Assembly (NCBI GenBank): GCA_050014815.1
Contig: JBEKCP010000047.1
Coordinates: 1-17,819 of the forward strand
DNA: 17,819 bases
DNA from: JBEKCP01 sp050014815
GTDB taxonomy: Bacteria; Planctomycetota; Planctomycetia; Pirellulales; Thermoguttaceae
Direction: 5' to 3'
The notes beneath the pieces were generated by a model, which did no database searches, was not told where the DNA came from, and saw only the letters and a program-made list of their open reading frames with translations. Of this stretch, positions 1 to 6,917 are shown piece by piece; the stretch's first letter is position 1, and every line of letters starts with the position of its first letter. The position numbers and the translations under genes were made by a program.

Positions 1-201
1 CGTCACGAGGGTCGTTTCCGGCCCAACGGGCCGACAATTCGTCCATGCCGATTGGCGAACCGTTGGCCCGTTGGGCCGATTCGTTGAAAATGAAAGGGGG
101 TGGTCGCGGGTCCCGGTTCCCCAGGGCGGTGCCCTGGGCTGGGCGAACCGACGGTCCTTCGGGCCTCACTTAGCTGCTTTGTGGACACGCCGCACATGCC
201 T
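1..201. repeat. Non-coding tail with three short palindromes
   Basis: No convincing gene lies between the window edge and the stop codon of the ATPase gene at 202. The stretch holds palindromes built on GGCCCAACGGGCC near 22-34 and on GGCCCGTTGGGCC near 65-77. A perfect 8-bp inverted repeat, CCCAGGGC (120-127) and GCCCTGGG (131-138), has a GGT loop. The last lies just downstream of the minus-strand operon and could act as a hairpin terminator, although no T-tract follows. These look like dispersed palindromic repeats, which is an inference that needs a genome-wide count. Confidence 0.45.
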
Positions 202-1035
202 TCACTCCGGCATGACGGCCACCAGCTCGTGGCAGACGGCCTCGAAATGGGCCGCCCCAAGCGTCTGTCGCTCCTCGGCGAAACCGATCAACAGCGCCAG
301 GTCGCAGAGGCGATTGATCTGCCGGGCAACCCCTCGAGTCAACTCGAAGAGCGTGGGGATGGCCTCCGGCTCGATGATCGCACGCGTGGCGCCGGCCGCG
401 CGAAGCCGATGGGCCACGTAATCCGCCGTCTCCTGCTCGCCCAGCGGCCTGAGCAGACACTTCACCCCCAATCGCTCCTCCAGTTGCGGCAAGCGATCGA
501 GGATGGGCAGGATGCCGGGCTGGCCCGACAAGAGGAGCGTCATCGCCGGCGACCCGCAAGCGGGTGCCCCGCCGGCGCCGAAGTTCAACAAGAGCCGCAG
601 CGTCTCGAACGTGTGGCTGCTCTCGATCAAGTGGGCCTCGTCCACCAGCACCACGGCGTGCCGGCCCTGCCGGGCGTTTTCCACCAGCGCGTGCTCGATC
701 CTCCGGACGCTGTCATGGAGGCCGGCGCAAGACGCCTGGGGCGAGCCGGTCAACTCGTCGGCCAGGTAGGCCATCAGCTCGGAGGTGGACATCTGCGGAT
801 AGACCAATCGCACGAACGGCGAGAATGTCTCGCCCAGCATGGTGCGGAGCATCGCGGCCACGAGCGTTTTGCCGGTGCCGGCGGGGCCGGCCAGGAGGGC
901 CCCCCCGCGGCGGTTCTCCACCGCATAGCGGAGCTTCAGGAGCGCCGCCTGGTGCGACTGGCTCGGGAAGTAGAATTGCGGATCGACCGTGTTGTCGAAC
1001 GGCTTCTGCCGGAGCTGCCAGTAGGATTCGTACAT
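202..1035 (-). CDS. ExeA/XrtA-associated type AAA ATPase
   Basis: This is a 277-residue P-loop ATPase of the ExeA/GspA (AAA_22) type. The opening MYESYWQLRQKPFDNTVDP is the family's usual N-terminus, close to the ATPase linked to exosortase/PEP-CTERM polysaccharide loci. Walker A is GPAGTGKT at residues 50-57 and Walker B is VVLVDEAH at about 128-135. A sensor-like LLLSGQPG segment follows, then a helical C-terminal region (EQETADYVAHRL ... GVARQINRLCDLAL) typical of the family. It is the last gene of a minus-strand operon, two bases after the CpsD-like gene. The family converts ATP hydrolysis into assembly or regulation of an envelope machine; a role in exopolysaccharide export is inferred from the neighbours. 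All catalytic motifs look intact. Confidence 0.85.
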   Translation of the reverse strand: MYESYWQLRQKPFDNTVDPQFYFPSQSHQAALLKLRYAVENRRGGALLAGPAGTGKTLVAAMLRTMLGETFSPFVRLVYPQMSTSELMAYLADELTGSPQASCAGLHDSVRRIEHALVENARQGRHAVVLVDEAHLIESSHTFETLRLLLNFGAGGAPACGSPAMTLLLSGQPGILPILDRLPQLEERLGVKCLLRPLGEQETADYVAHRLRAAGATRAIIEPEAIPTLFELTRGVARQINRLCDLALLIGFAEERQTLGAAHFEAVCHELVAVMPE

Positions 1036-1037
1036 AG

Positions 1038-1994
1038 TTACTCACCGGCGACGAAGTTCTGGATGGTCCCCGCGCAAGCGACGCCTGCCTCCGCGAGCTT
1101 CTCCTGCAACCGCTCGAGGCGGTCGGGCGTGGTTGAGCGGACGCTTTGCACCAGGACGACGGCGTCGAGGCGACTCCGAATTGCCTGCCCCAGCGGCGTC
1201 CGGGCCGCAGCCTCGATTTCCAACTCCCCGAGGTCCACGAGGACGGCATCGTAGTTCCGCGACAGGATGTCGAGGTCGGCCGCCACCCGGGGGAAAGGGG
1301 GGACAGTCCCCCTTTGTGTGCAGCACCCTTCAAGGGGAAAAGGGGGGCAGTCCCCCTTTTCTCCAGCGATGGCCTCACGCACCGGGACCACGGTCAATCG
1401 ATCGGTGATCGACTCGACGGCCACTTCTTCCAGGGGCAAGCGGCCAGAAAGCGAGTCTTCCCAGCCCGTCTGCGGCAGAAGCCCCAGGGTCTGGGCGAGC
1501 GCCGGGCGGGCCAGCCGGGCATCCACGAGCGCCAGGCGAACGTCTTGGGCGGCCAACCGCCGCGCAGCGGCCAGCATGACCGTGGTGACGCCTTCGCCGC
1601 CGGTCGCACTGCCGAAGCCCAGCACCTTGCGGCCCGAGCGAACGATCCCCGCCAGCCCCTCGGTCAATTGGTCCATCGCCGGGATCGCGGCTTCCTGGAG
1701 CCGGTTGCAGGCATCGGGCCAAGCCACGCAGTCCACCTGCAACAGGGGCCGCCAGGGCGCCCGGGGCGCGGCGGGCGTCGCAGGCCCGGTTGCGGCGGGC
1801 GGCTGAGAGACCGTGGGCTCCGCAACCGTTTCCGCCGCCGGCAAGGGCGCCGCCGTATCGACCGGCCAGCCCAACTCCATGAGGAGGCTCGACATCGTCG
1901 CGCCGGTGTCCTGGGTTGGAAAACCGCTCATCTTGCGCGTCCGCGAGTCGTCGGAAAACAGTTTCTTAATGATCGCTTGGTCCAGTACGGTCAT
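1038..1994 (-). CDS. CpsD/Wzc-like P-loop protein, degenerate Walker A
   Basis: This 318-residue protein has the fold order of cytoplasmic tyrosine autokinases that govern polysaccharide chain length (CpsD/CapB/Wzc C-terminal domain). A Pro/Ala-rich linker (residues about 45-85) leads to a P-loop GSATGGEGVTT (128-138), a Walker A'-like LALVDARLARP (154-164) and a Walker B-like VLVDLG (251-256). The invariant P-loop lysine is replaced by Val136, and there is no obvious C-terminal tyrosine cluster, so kinase activity is doubtful. Residues about 211-236 are encoded by an in-frame palindromic repeat and have no counterpart in the family. The start ATG has AGGA seven bases upstream and overlaps the preceding gene by 29 bases. 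It is probably co-translated with the membrane protein and the ATPase. ParA/MinD-like partitioning proteins are a less likely alternative. Confidence 0.75.
   Translation of the reverse strand: MTVLDQAIIKKLFSDDSRTRKMSGFPTQDTGATMSSLLMELGWPVDTAAPLPAAETVAEPTVSQPPAATGPATPAAPRAPWRPLLQVDCVAWPDACNRLQEAAIPAMDQLTEGLAGIVRSGRKVLGFGSATGGEGVTTVMLAAARRLAAQDVRLALVDARLARPALAQTLGLLPQTGWEDSLSGRLPLEEVAVESITDRLTVVPVREAIAGEKGDCPPFPLEGCCTQRGTVPPFPRVAADLDILSRNYDAVLVDLGELEIEAAARTPLGQAIRSRLDAVVLVQSVRSTTPDRLERLQEKLAEAGVACAGTIQNFVAGE
1288..1362. repeat. Double palindromic repeat inserted within a coding sequence
   Basis: Two near-identical palindromes lie 23 bases apart inside the CpsD-like gene. The first, at 1294-1315, is AAAGGGGGG-ACA-GTCCCCCTTT. 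The second, at 1338-1360, is AAAAGGGGGG-CA-GTCCCCCTTTT. Between them is a spacer ending CCCTTCAAGGGG, itself a palindrome. The block is read in frame without a stop, giving a peptide with two similar halves (GDCPPFP and GTVPPFP). Its G-run/C-run symmetry is unlike the flanking coding sequence, so it is most likely a mobile dispersed repeat that landed in the gene. Confidence 0.7.
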
Positions 1995-2916
1995 AGTTGG
2001 TCCTGACAGGGGGGCTTTCGATCGTGCCTTCCAACCGCGCTACTCCAGGCTCGGTGGACTGCGGTGGATCCTGAGCCGACGCGGCCGACACACCCGGGGC
2101 GGGCGAGGGCATCAGGGGGTTGCCCTGTGCCGCGCCGGCGCCGGGATACCTGTTGGGGGATTCGTCGCGGAACGCCTCCGAACGATTCATCCGGTAATCT
2201 CGCGTGGGACTACCGCGGAGGTCGGCCTGGTAGTCCGGCGGCTGGCCGGGCGTCTTTTCGCCTGGGCGGATTTCCGCCGGGCGGATTTCCGCCGGGCGGA
2301 TTTCCGCCGGGCGGATCTCCGCCGGATCGCTGACACGGTAATCCGCCGGATGGCCCTGCGGAGGATCCTTCGGATTGGTCGCGGCGCCCGGGGCGACAGG
2401 TGGCGGCCACCCGAGATCGCCCGGCGCCTTCGGCCGGCTCGTACCGACCTGTGGCTGCGGGGTCAGGTAGGCCGGTGTGTTGCCGATCGAGGCCTGACTG
2501 GTTTCCTGAATCGTGCCTGAAAGAGTCGCCCCGGCCCCGGCCCCGGACTCGTTGGGCCCGGGCGTCGTCGTGGTAGCAATTGCCGGCGATGCGGCATTGG
2601 CCCGAAAACCGGGTAGTTCGCCGATGGTCGGACCTTGTTCCGCCTTCTTACCCAAGGTGAAAGGCAGGATCGCCGCGAGCACCAGGAGGACTCCCCCACC
2701 GGCAAGGAGTTTTCCAGACAAACCCTGGCTGATGACCCGTCCGTCACGGCGCTCGCCCTGACGGGTTGCGTCGATTTCGTTAAGATCGGGGATTTGCGCA
2801 ATCAGCGGAACATCAGGTCTGGGTGGCTTGGCGATAGCTGGTCGGGCCGAGTTCCTGGAAGTTCTCGGGACTTGACCCTGGCCACCCGCAGGCAAATTGA
2901 CGTTGGAAAGGGGCAT
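1966..2916 (-). CDS. Proline-rich single-pass membrane protein, first gene of the operon
   Basis: I do not recognise a family for this 316-residue protein. It has a cytoplasmic-looking N-terminus of about 68 residues, one membrane segment (residues about 70-88, LLAGGGVLLVLAAILPFTLG) followed by a Lys, and a long Pro/Ala/Gly-rich, low-complexity extracytoplasmic tail. The tail contains four tandem copies of the pentapeptide RPAEI (about 199-218). The start at 2916 is preceded by a weak AGGGAAA about eight bases upstream; it is the first in-frame ATG that includes the whole N-terminal domain. The stop overlaps the CpsD-like start by 29 bases, so the two are translationally coupled. Position suggests it is the membrane anchor or periplasm-spanning partner of the two ATPases, a job done by Wzz/Wzc-type proteins elsewhere, but it has no Wzz domain that I can see. 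Confidence 0.65.
   Translation of the reverse strand: MPLSNVNLPAGGQGQVPRTSRNSARPAIAKPPRPDVPLIAQIPDLNEIDATRQGERRDGRVISQGLSGKLLAGGGVLLVLAAILPFTLGKKAEQGPTIGELPGFRANAASPAIATTTTPGPNESGAGAGATLSGTIQETSQASIGNTPAYLTPQPQVGTSRPKAPGDLGWPPPVAPGAATNPKDPPQGHPADYRVSDPAEIRPAEIRPAEIRPAEIRPGEKTPGQPPDYQADLRGSPTRDYRMNRSEAFRDESPNRYPGAGAAQGNPLMPSPAPGVSAASAQDPPQSTEPGVARLEGTIESPPVRTNYDRTGPSDH
2264..2323. repeat. Four tandem 15-bp units encoding RPAEI
   Basis: The unit GGGCGGATTTCCGCC occurs at 2264-2278, 2279-2293 and 2294-2308 without change, and at 2309-2323 with one T-to-C change. Each unit is itself nearly palindromic (GGCGGA and TCCGCC). The period is a multiple of three, so copy number can change without breaking the reading frame of the membrane protein that contains it. 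Confidence 0.9.
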
Positions 2917-3071
2917 AAGACGTTTCCCTGGGCAATCAATAGGTGCAGACCTGGCGCGGAACGAAGGAGGACCGCTCGTGTTGGTGAGTTATCGGTTCCG
3001 ATTACGCAGTTCTTGAGGATGAAACTGATTTGGAAGACTGCGTAATATAGAAAACTTAAGATGATTAAGCG
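2917..3071. promoter_or_regulatory. Divergent spacer with a 10-bp inverted repeat
   Basis: This is the minus-operon half of the spacer between the divergent operons and carries no gene. ATTACGCAGT (3001-3010) and ACTGCGTAAT (3037-3046) form a perfect 10-bp inverted repeat with a 26-base gap. It is AT-richer than the surroundings and about 85 bases upstream of the minus-strand start. An operator or a leader hairpin is possible. A TATATT on the minus strand near 3044-3049 could be a -10 element but has no good -35 partner, so no promoter is called. Confidence 0.35.
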
Positions 3072-3155
3072 CGTTTAGCGGGCGGGCTTGCCCGCCGTGT
3101 AAATCGTGGGCCAAACTCGGCGCACCCAGAGGGTACCCGGCCCGCCCGCTAAACG
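3072..3155. repeat. Nested inverted-repeat element, MITE/REP-like
   Basis: A perfect 15-bp terminal inverted repeat is formed by CGTTTAGCGGGCGGG (3072-3086) and CCCGCCCGCTAAACG (3141-3155). The left arm also forms its own local hairpin, GGCGGGC-TT-GCCCGCC (3081-3096). The left arm plus hairpin, 27 bases at 3073-3099, recurs exactly at 5349-5375. Recurrence and symmetry point to a dispersed non-coding element. No transposase is nearby. Confidence 0.75.
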
Positions 3156-3216
3156 GCATACGTTTCTAAGCCTGGCGCTTTGGCGGTGCTTCATTTACGA
3201 CACACCGACCGCATCC

Positions 3217-3245
3217 TTGACCCCCACGCAGAATCCCAGTAGCAT
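3217..3245 (+). promoter_or_regulatory. Candidate sigma-70-like promoter for the ThuA-thiC operon
   Basis: TTGACC (3217-3222) and TAGCAT (3240-3245) are separated by 17 bases, giving a predicted transcript start near 3252 and a leader of about 40 bases before the ATG at 3292. The -35 matches five of six consensus bases, the -10 four of six. No TPP riboswitch (THI box) is visible in this leader. Confidence 0.35.
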
Positions 3246-3291
3246 GGGAACCGGTCCTCTCCGCATTACCCATTTAGAAAGGACAACCCAG

Positions 3292-4047
3292 ATGCGGCGT
3301 ATCGTGTCTATCCTGGCCCTGGTCGGCCTCGCGAGTTTGATCGGTTCGGTTGCGGTAGCGGCCGAGAGCCCCGCCAAGATCCGCGTGCTCCTGATTACGG
3401 GCGATGACGTGGGCGCACACCCGTGGAAGGAGCAGGCCGCGGCGACCGCCGATGCCCTCAAGGCGGCGGGGAAGTTCGACGTGACCGTGACCGAGGACTT
3501 GGGCGTTCTCGACTCGGCCGACGGCCTGAAGCCCTACGGCGTCATTGTCCTGACGCGGTACAATAGCAAGAAGCTGCCGCTGGGCGATCAGGCCAAGCAG
3601 AATCTCCTGGATTTCGTCAAAGGGGGCAAGGGCTTCTTTGTCCAACACCTGGCCAGCGCGTCGTTTCCCAAGTGGGACGAGTTCGGCAAGCTCTGTGGCC
3701 GCTACTGGATCATGGGCAAGTCCGGCCACGGGCCGCGGAGCGTCATCGCGGCCGAGGTGGTCGACAAGAATCATCCCATCACCCGGGGGATCGAGGACTT
3801 CAAGAGCGACGACGAGCTTTATGCCAAGCTGGCCGGCGATGCGCCGATCCACGTCCTGGTCCAGGCCCACTCGGACTGGAGCAAGAAGACCGAGCCGCTG
3901 GTCTTCTGCCTGGACTACGGCAAGGGCCGCGTGGTACACAACTGCTTCGGGCACGACGGCAAGGCGCTGGCCACGCCGGCCGTGCGGAAGATCATCGCCC
4001 GCGGCGTCGAGTGGGCCGCCACCGGCCTGGTGACCGGGGAGCAGTAA
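3292..4047 (+). CDS. Secreted ThuA-domain protein
   Basis: This is a 251-residue protein with a signal peptide (MRRIVSILALVGLASLIGSVAVAA, cleavage near residue 24) followed by a ThuA domain. ThuA is a class I glutamine amidotransferase-like fold named for trehalose utilisation and very common in planctomycetes, usually linked to sugar metabolism but biochemically ill defined. Recognisable segments are VLLITGDDVGAHPW, the strand YGVIVLTRYN, GGKGFFVQHLASASF, the conserved NHPITRGIEDF and the closing GKGRVVHNCFGHDGKAL. The upstream in-frame extension was rejected because AAAGGA sits nine bases before the ATG at 3292 and the signal peptide begins there. It ends only four bases before the GTG of thiC, so the two are probably one transcript. 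Confidence 0.8.
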   Translation: MRRIVSILALVGLASLIGSVAVAAESPAKIRVLLITGDDVGAHPWKEQAAATADALKAAGKFDVTVTEDLGVLDSADGLKPYGVIVLTRYNSKKLPLGDQAKQNLLDFVKGGKGFFVQHLASASFPKWDEFGKLCGRYWIMGKSGHGPRSVIAAEVVDKNHPITRGIEDFKSDDELYAKLAGDAPIHVLVQAHSDWSKKTEPLVFCLDYGKGRVVHNCFGHDGKALATPAVRKIIARGVEWAATGLVTGEQ

Positions 4048-4051
4048 TCCA

Positions 4052-5344
4052 GTGATGACGCAGATCGAACAGGCCCGCTCGGGCGCCGTCACCCCGGAGA
4101 TGGAGGCGGTCGCCCGTTGTGAACAGCTCGAAGAGGACCTGGTCCGCCGGGAGGTGGCCGAGGGCCGGATGGTCATCCCGGCCAACACGGCCCACCTGGC
4201 CAAGGGCCTCCAGCCGATCGGCATCGGCGTGGCGGCGCGGACCAAGATCAACGCCAACCTCGGCAAGTCGGCCGTATCGAGCGACGCCCGGTGCGAATTC
4301 GAGAAGCTCCTCTTGGCCGTCCGCTGCGGGGCCGACACGGTCATGGACCTCTCGACCGGCGAGGACATCGACACCGTCCGGCAGCGGATCATCGAGGCGG
4401 CCACGGTCCCGGTCGGGACGGTGCCGATCTACCAGGTGGCCGAGCAGCTCGACGACATCGCCGAAATGCGGCCCGTCGATTTTCTGGACGTTGTTGCCCA
4501 ACAAGCGCGGCAGGGCGTGGACTACATGACCATCCACGCCGCCCTCTTGCGGGAGCACGTGCCGCTGACGGCGGGCCGCGTGACGGGCATCGTCAGCCGC
4601 GGCGGGTCGCTGGTGGCCAAGTGGATGGCGATCCATCGCGAGGAGAACCCCTTCTACACCCACTTCGACGAGCTTTGCGACATCATGCACGCCCACGACG
4701 TCACCTGGAGCCTGGGCGACGGCCTGCGTCCCGGCTCGTTGGCCGACGCCAGCGACGAGGCCCAGTTGGCCGAGCTGCGGGTCATGGGGCAGTTGGCCCG
4801 CCGGGCCCGAGAGCGCAACTGCCAGGTGATGATCGAGGGCCCGGGCCATCTGCCGATGGACCACATCCAGCGGAACATCGAGCTGGAAATCGAGTGGTGC
4901 GACGGCGCCCCGTTTTACGTGCTGGGGCCGGTGGTGACGGACATTGCGCCGGGCTACGATCACATTACCAGTGCGATCGGCGCGGCGATGGCGGCGTGGT
5001 ATGGGGCGGCCATGCTGTGTTACGTGACGCCCAAGGAGCACCTTGGGCTGCCGGGGTCGGAGGACGTGCGTCAGGGGGTGATTGCGTACAAGATCGCCGC
5101 GCACGCGGCCGACGTGGCCCGGCACCGCCCGGCGGCCCGCCAGCGGGACGACGCCTTGAGCCGCGCCCGCTTCGCCTTCGACTGGGAGGAGCAGTTCCGC
5201 TTGTCGCTGGACCCCGAGACCGCCCGGCGCATGCACGACGAGTCGCTGCCCGGCGACGAGTACAAGCAGTCGTCGTATTGCAGCATGTGCGGTCCGAAGT
5301 TCTGTTCGATGAAGACGACCCGCGAGGTGCGGGAGGCGACGTAG
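4052..5344 (+). CDS. thiC: Phosphomethylpyrimidine synthase ThiC
   Basis: This radical-SAM enzyme converts 5-aminoimidazole ribotide to HMP-phosphate in thiamine biosynthesis. The 430-residue length matches the short ThiC form, which lacks the N-terminal extension of the enterobacterial enzyme. Family landmarks include VIPANTAHL, GIGVAARTKINANLG, DLSTGEDI, the stretch VGTVPIYQVAEQ, SRGGSLVAKWM, EGPGHLPMDHI, VLGPVVTDIAPGYDHI and LCYVTPKEHLGLP. The C-terminal CSMCGPKFC (Cys410, Cys413, Cys418) gives the CX2CX4C iron-sulfur motif typical of ThiC. A GTG at 4052 is followed at once by ATG at 4055; either may be used, with GGGGAG upstream inside the ThuA gene. Coupling to a ThuA gene is unusual, and no riboswitch precedes it. 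Confidence 0.97.
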   Translation: MMTQIEQARSGAVTPEMEAVARCEQLEEDLVRREVAEGRMVIPANTAHLAKGLQPIGIGVAARTKINANLGKSAVSSDARCEFEKLLLAVRCGADTVMDLSTGEDIDTVRQRIIEAATVPVGTVPIYQVAEQLDDIAEMRPVDFLDVVAQQARQGVDYMTIHAALLREHVPLTAGRVTGIVSRGGSLVAKWMAIHREENPFYTHFDELCDIMHAHDVTWSLGDGLRPGSLADASDEAQLAELRVMGQLARRARERNCQVMIEGPGHLPMDHIQRNIELEIEWCDGAPFYVLGPVVTDIAPGYDHITSAIGAAMAAWYGAAMLCYVTPKEHLGLPGSEDVRQGVIAYKIAAHAADVARHRPAARQRDDALSRARFAFDWEEQFRLSLDPETARRMHDESLPGDEYKQSSYCSMCGPKFCSMKTTREVREAT

Positions 5345-5541
5345 CGCAGTTTAGCGGGCGGGCTTGCCCGCCGTGGAAGGCGGAGGGCGGAGGGCGGAAG
5401 GAACAGCAGCGATCAAAAGCCGTTGCCTACAGATATCGTTTCATCGGACGCTTGCGGTTTAACGAGGAGCGATCGAGGGCGTGGCCGCTCCGACGTCGTT
5501 TGGCCGGTCGCTTGCGGTTTAACGAGTTCGCCCGAGGGTAC
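5345..5541. repeat. Spacer filled with three kinds of short repeat
   Basis: No gene is seen. The spacer opens with an exact 27-base copy (5349-5375) of the left end of the element at 3072-3155. Next come three tandem 7-bp units GGCGGAG (5379-5399, last base changed). Then two 35-base direct repeats, 5432-5466 and 5492-5526, spaced exactly 60 bases apart, share CGCTTGCGGTTTAACGAG and differ at six positions overall. The last repeat ends 15 bases before the transporter start codon, so it forms part of that gene's leader. Confidence 0.7.
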
Positions 5542-6873
5542 ATGACCTCAGCATCGTCCAGCCCGACCTCATCGCATCCGACTCCGCCGCGGCCCACCGC
5601 GGTGCCCGGCGCCCGCTGGGCCCTGGCGCTCCTCTTGGGCATGAACCTCTTCAACTACATCGACCGCCAGGTCTTGGCGGCGGTCGAGCCGGAGATCGCC
5701 GAGTCGCTTCTGTTGTCCAGCGACCCGGACGACCCGAACGTCCAGGCGAAGATGGGGGCGTTGGCCTCCGCATTCTTGTTCTCGTACATGCTGGCTGCAC
5801 CTGTTTTCGGCGTGTTGGCCGAGCGATGGCCGCGCTGGAAGCTGATCGCCGTGGGGATCGCCGTGTGGACCGTGGCCAGCGGGGCCAGCGGACTTGTCAC
5901 GACGTTCGTGATGCTGTTGGTGATGCGGTGTTTCGTCGGGATCGGCGAGGGGGCCTATGGCCCGATCGCCCCCACGGTGCTGTCCGACTACTTCCCGATC
6001 GCGGTCCGCGGGCGAATCATGGCATGGTTCTACATGGCCATCCCCGTCGGCGGAGCGCTGGGGTATGCCCTGGGGGGCTACTTCGCCGGGCTCGACAAGG
6101 CCGGCGAGAGCTGGCGATGGGCCTTCTACGCGGTGGTGCCGCCGGGCCTGCTCTTGACGCTGGCCTCGCTGGTGTTGCGCGAGCCGGCGCGGGGGGCGGC
6201 GGAAGGCGTGGCCGCGCCCCGCCGCCGGATCGCCCTGCGAGACCTCCGCCTGCTGGCGGGGACCCCGTCCTACGTGCTCGCCACGCTCGGCATGGCCGCC
6301 ATGACCTTCGCCATCGGCGCCTTCGCCTTCTGGATGCCCCGCTACCTGAAGTCGTCCGGCGTGCCGCCCTGCCTCGGCATCGAGCCCCGCATGTTCTTCG
6401 GCGTCATCACGGCGGTGGCCGGCCTGACCGGGACCATGGCCGGCGGCCTCTACGGCGACCGGCTCCGCCGCCGCTTCGCCGGCTCCTACTTTCTCGTGTC
6501 GGGCGTGGGCATGCTGATCAGCGTCCCGAGCGCCTTGATGTTCGTCTACACTCCGTTTCCATTGGCCTGGGCGTTCATCTTCATAACCGTCTTCTTCCTG
6601 TTCTTCAACACGGGCCCGACCAACACGATCCTGGCCAACGTGGTCCACCCCTCGATCCGCGCCACGGCATTCGCGGTGAACATCCTGATCATTCACTCTC
6701 TGGGCGACGCGCTGTCGCCCACTTTGGTCGGCGCGATGGCGGACCATTACAAGAGTTTGAGGCCGGGGTTCGCGCTCGTTGCGGCCTTCATGGCCCTCGG
6801 CGGCCTCCTCTGGCTCTGGGGCGCCCGCTACCTGGAGCGTGACACGGAGTCGGCGCCCTTGCGGCTGCCATGA
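5542..6873 (+). CDS. MFS transporter, Spinster-like
   Basis: This 443-residue major facilitator has about twelve membrane segments. After a short Ser/Thr/Pro-rich cytoplasmic tail, TM1 carries MNLFNYIDRQVLAAVEPEI, the signature opening of Spinster-like and anion:cation-symporter-type MFS proteins. Loop 2-3 carries a motif A-like GVLAERWPRWK, and the second half begins after a basic central loop (APRRRIALRDLRLL, near residue 225). An upstream in-frame extension exists only because thiC, in another frame, lacks stops in this frame; the ATG at 5542, with GAGGG just upstream, precedes TM1 and is the likely start. The substrate cannot be deduced. Family members move organic acids, lipids or sugars. 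It is separated from thiC by a 197-base repeat-rich spacer, so co-transcription is uncertain. Confidence 0.85.
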   Translation: MTSASSSPTSSHPTPPRPTAVPGARWALALLLGMNLFNYIDRQVLAAVEPEIAESLLLSSDPDDPNVQAKMGALASAFLFSYMLAAPVFGVLAERWPRWKLIAVGIAVWTVASGASGLVTTFVMLLVMRCFVGIGEGAYGPIAPTVLSDYFPIAVRGRIMAWFYMAIPVGGALGYALGGYFAGLDKAGESWRWAFYAVVPPGLLLTLASLVLREPARGAAEGVAAPRRRIALRDLRLLAGTPSYVLATLGMAAMTFAIGAFAFWMPRYLKSSGVPPCLGIEPRMFFGVITAVAGLTGTMAGGLYGDRLRRRFAGSYFLVSGVGMLISVPSALMFVYTPFPLAWAFIFITVFFLFFNTGPTNTILANVVHPSIRATAFAVNILIIHSLGDALSPTLVGAMADHYKSLRPGFALVAAFMALGGLLWLWGARYLERDTESAPLRLP

Positions 6874-6917
6874 GGGCACTGGAGTTCCGCGTGGCGATTG
6901 GCTACGATGAGGCTTAC

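Noticed and set aside
100..2006. Long plus-strand frames opposite the minus-strand operon
   Set aside because: They lie antisense to well-supported ATPase genes and have shadow-like composition.
3050..3291. TPP riboswitch ahead of ThuA-thiC
   Set aside because: I could not find the conserved CTGAGA and later THI-box segments in this leader. A covariance-model search would settle it.
5349..5526. A small CRISPR array from the direct repeats
   Set aside because: Only two imperfect repeats, no uniform spacers and no cas genes nearby.
4291..5541. A very long plus-strand frame that would extend the MFS protein by over 400 residues upstream
   Set aside because: This part is the out-of-frame shadow of thiC and reads as Arg/Gly/Pro-rich nonsense. 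The transporter homology begins after the ATG at 5542.
3992..6879. Long minus-strand frames opposite thiC and the MFS gene
   Set aside because: They are His/Arg/Gly-rich antisense shadows, expected in high-GC coding DNA, with no recognisable domain.
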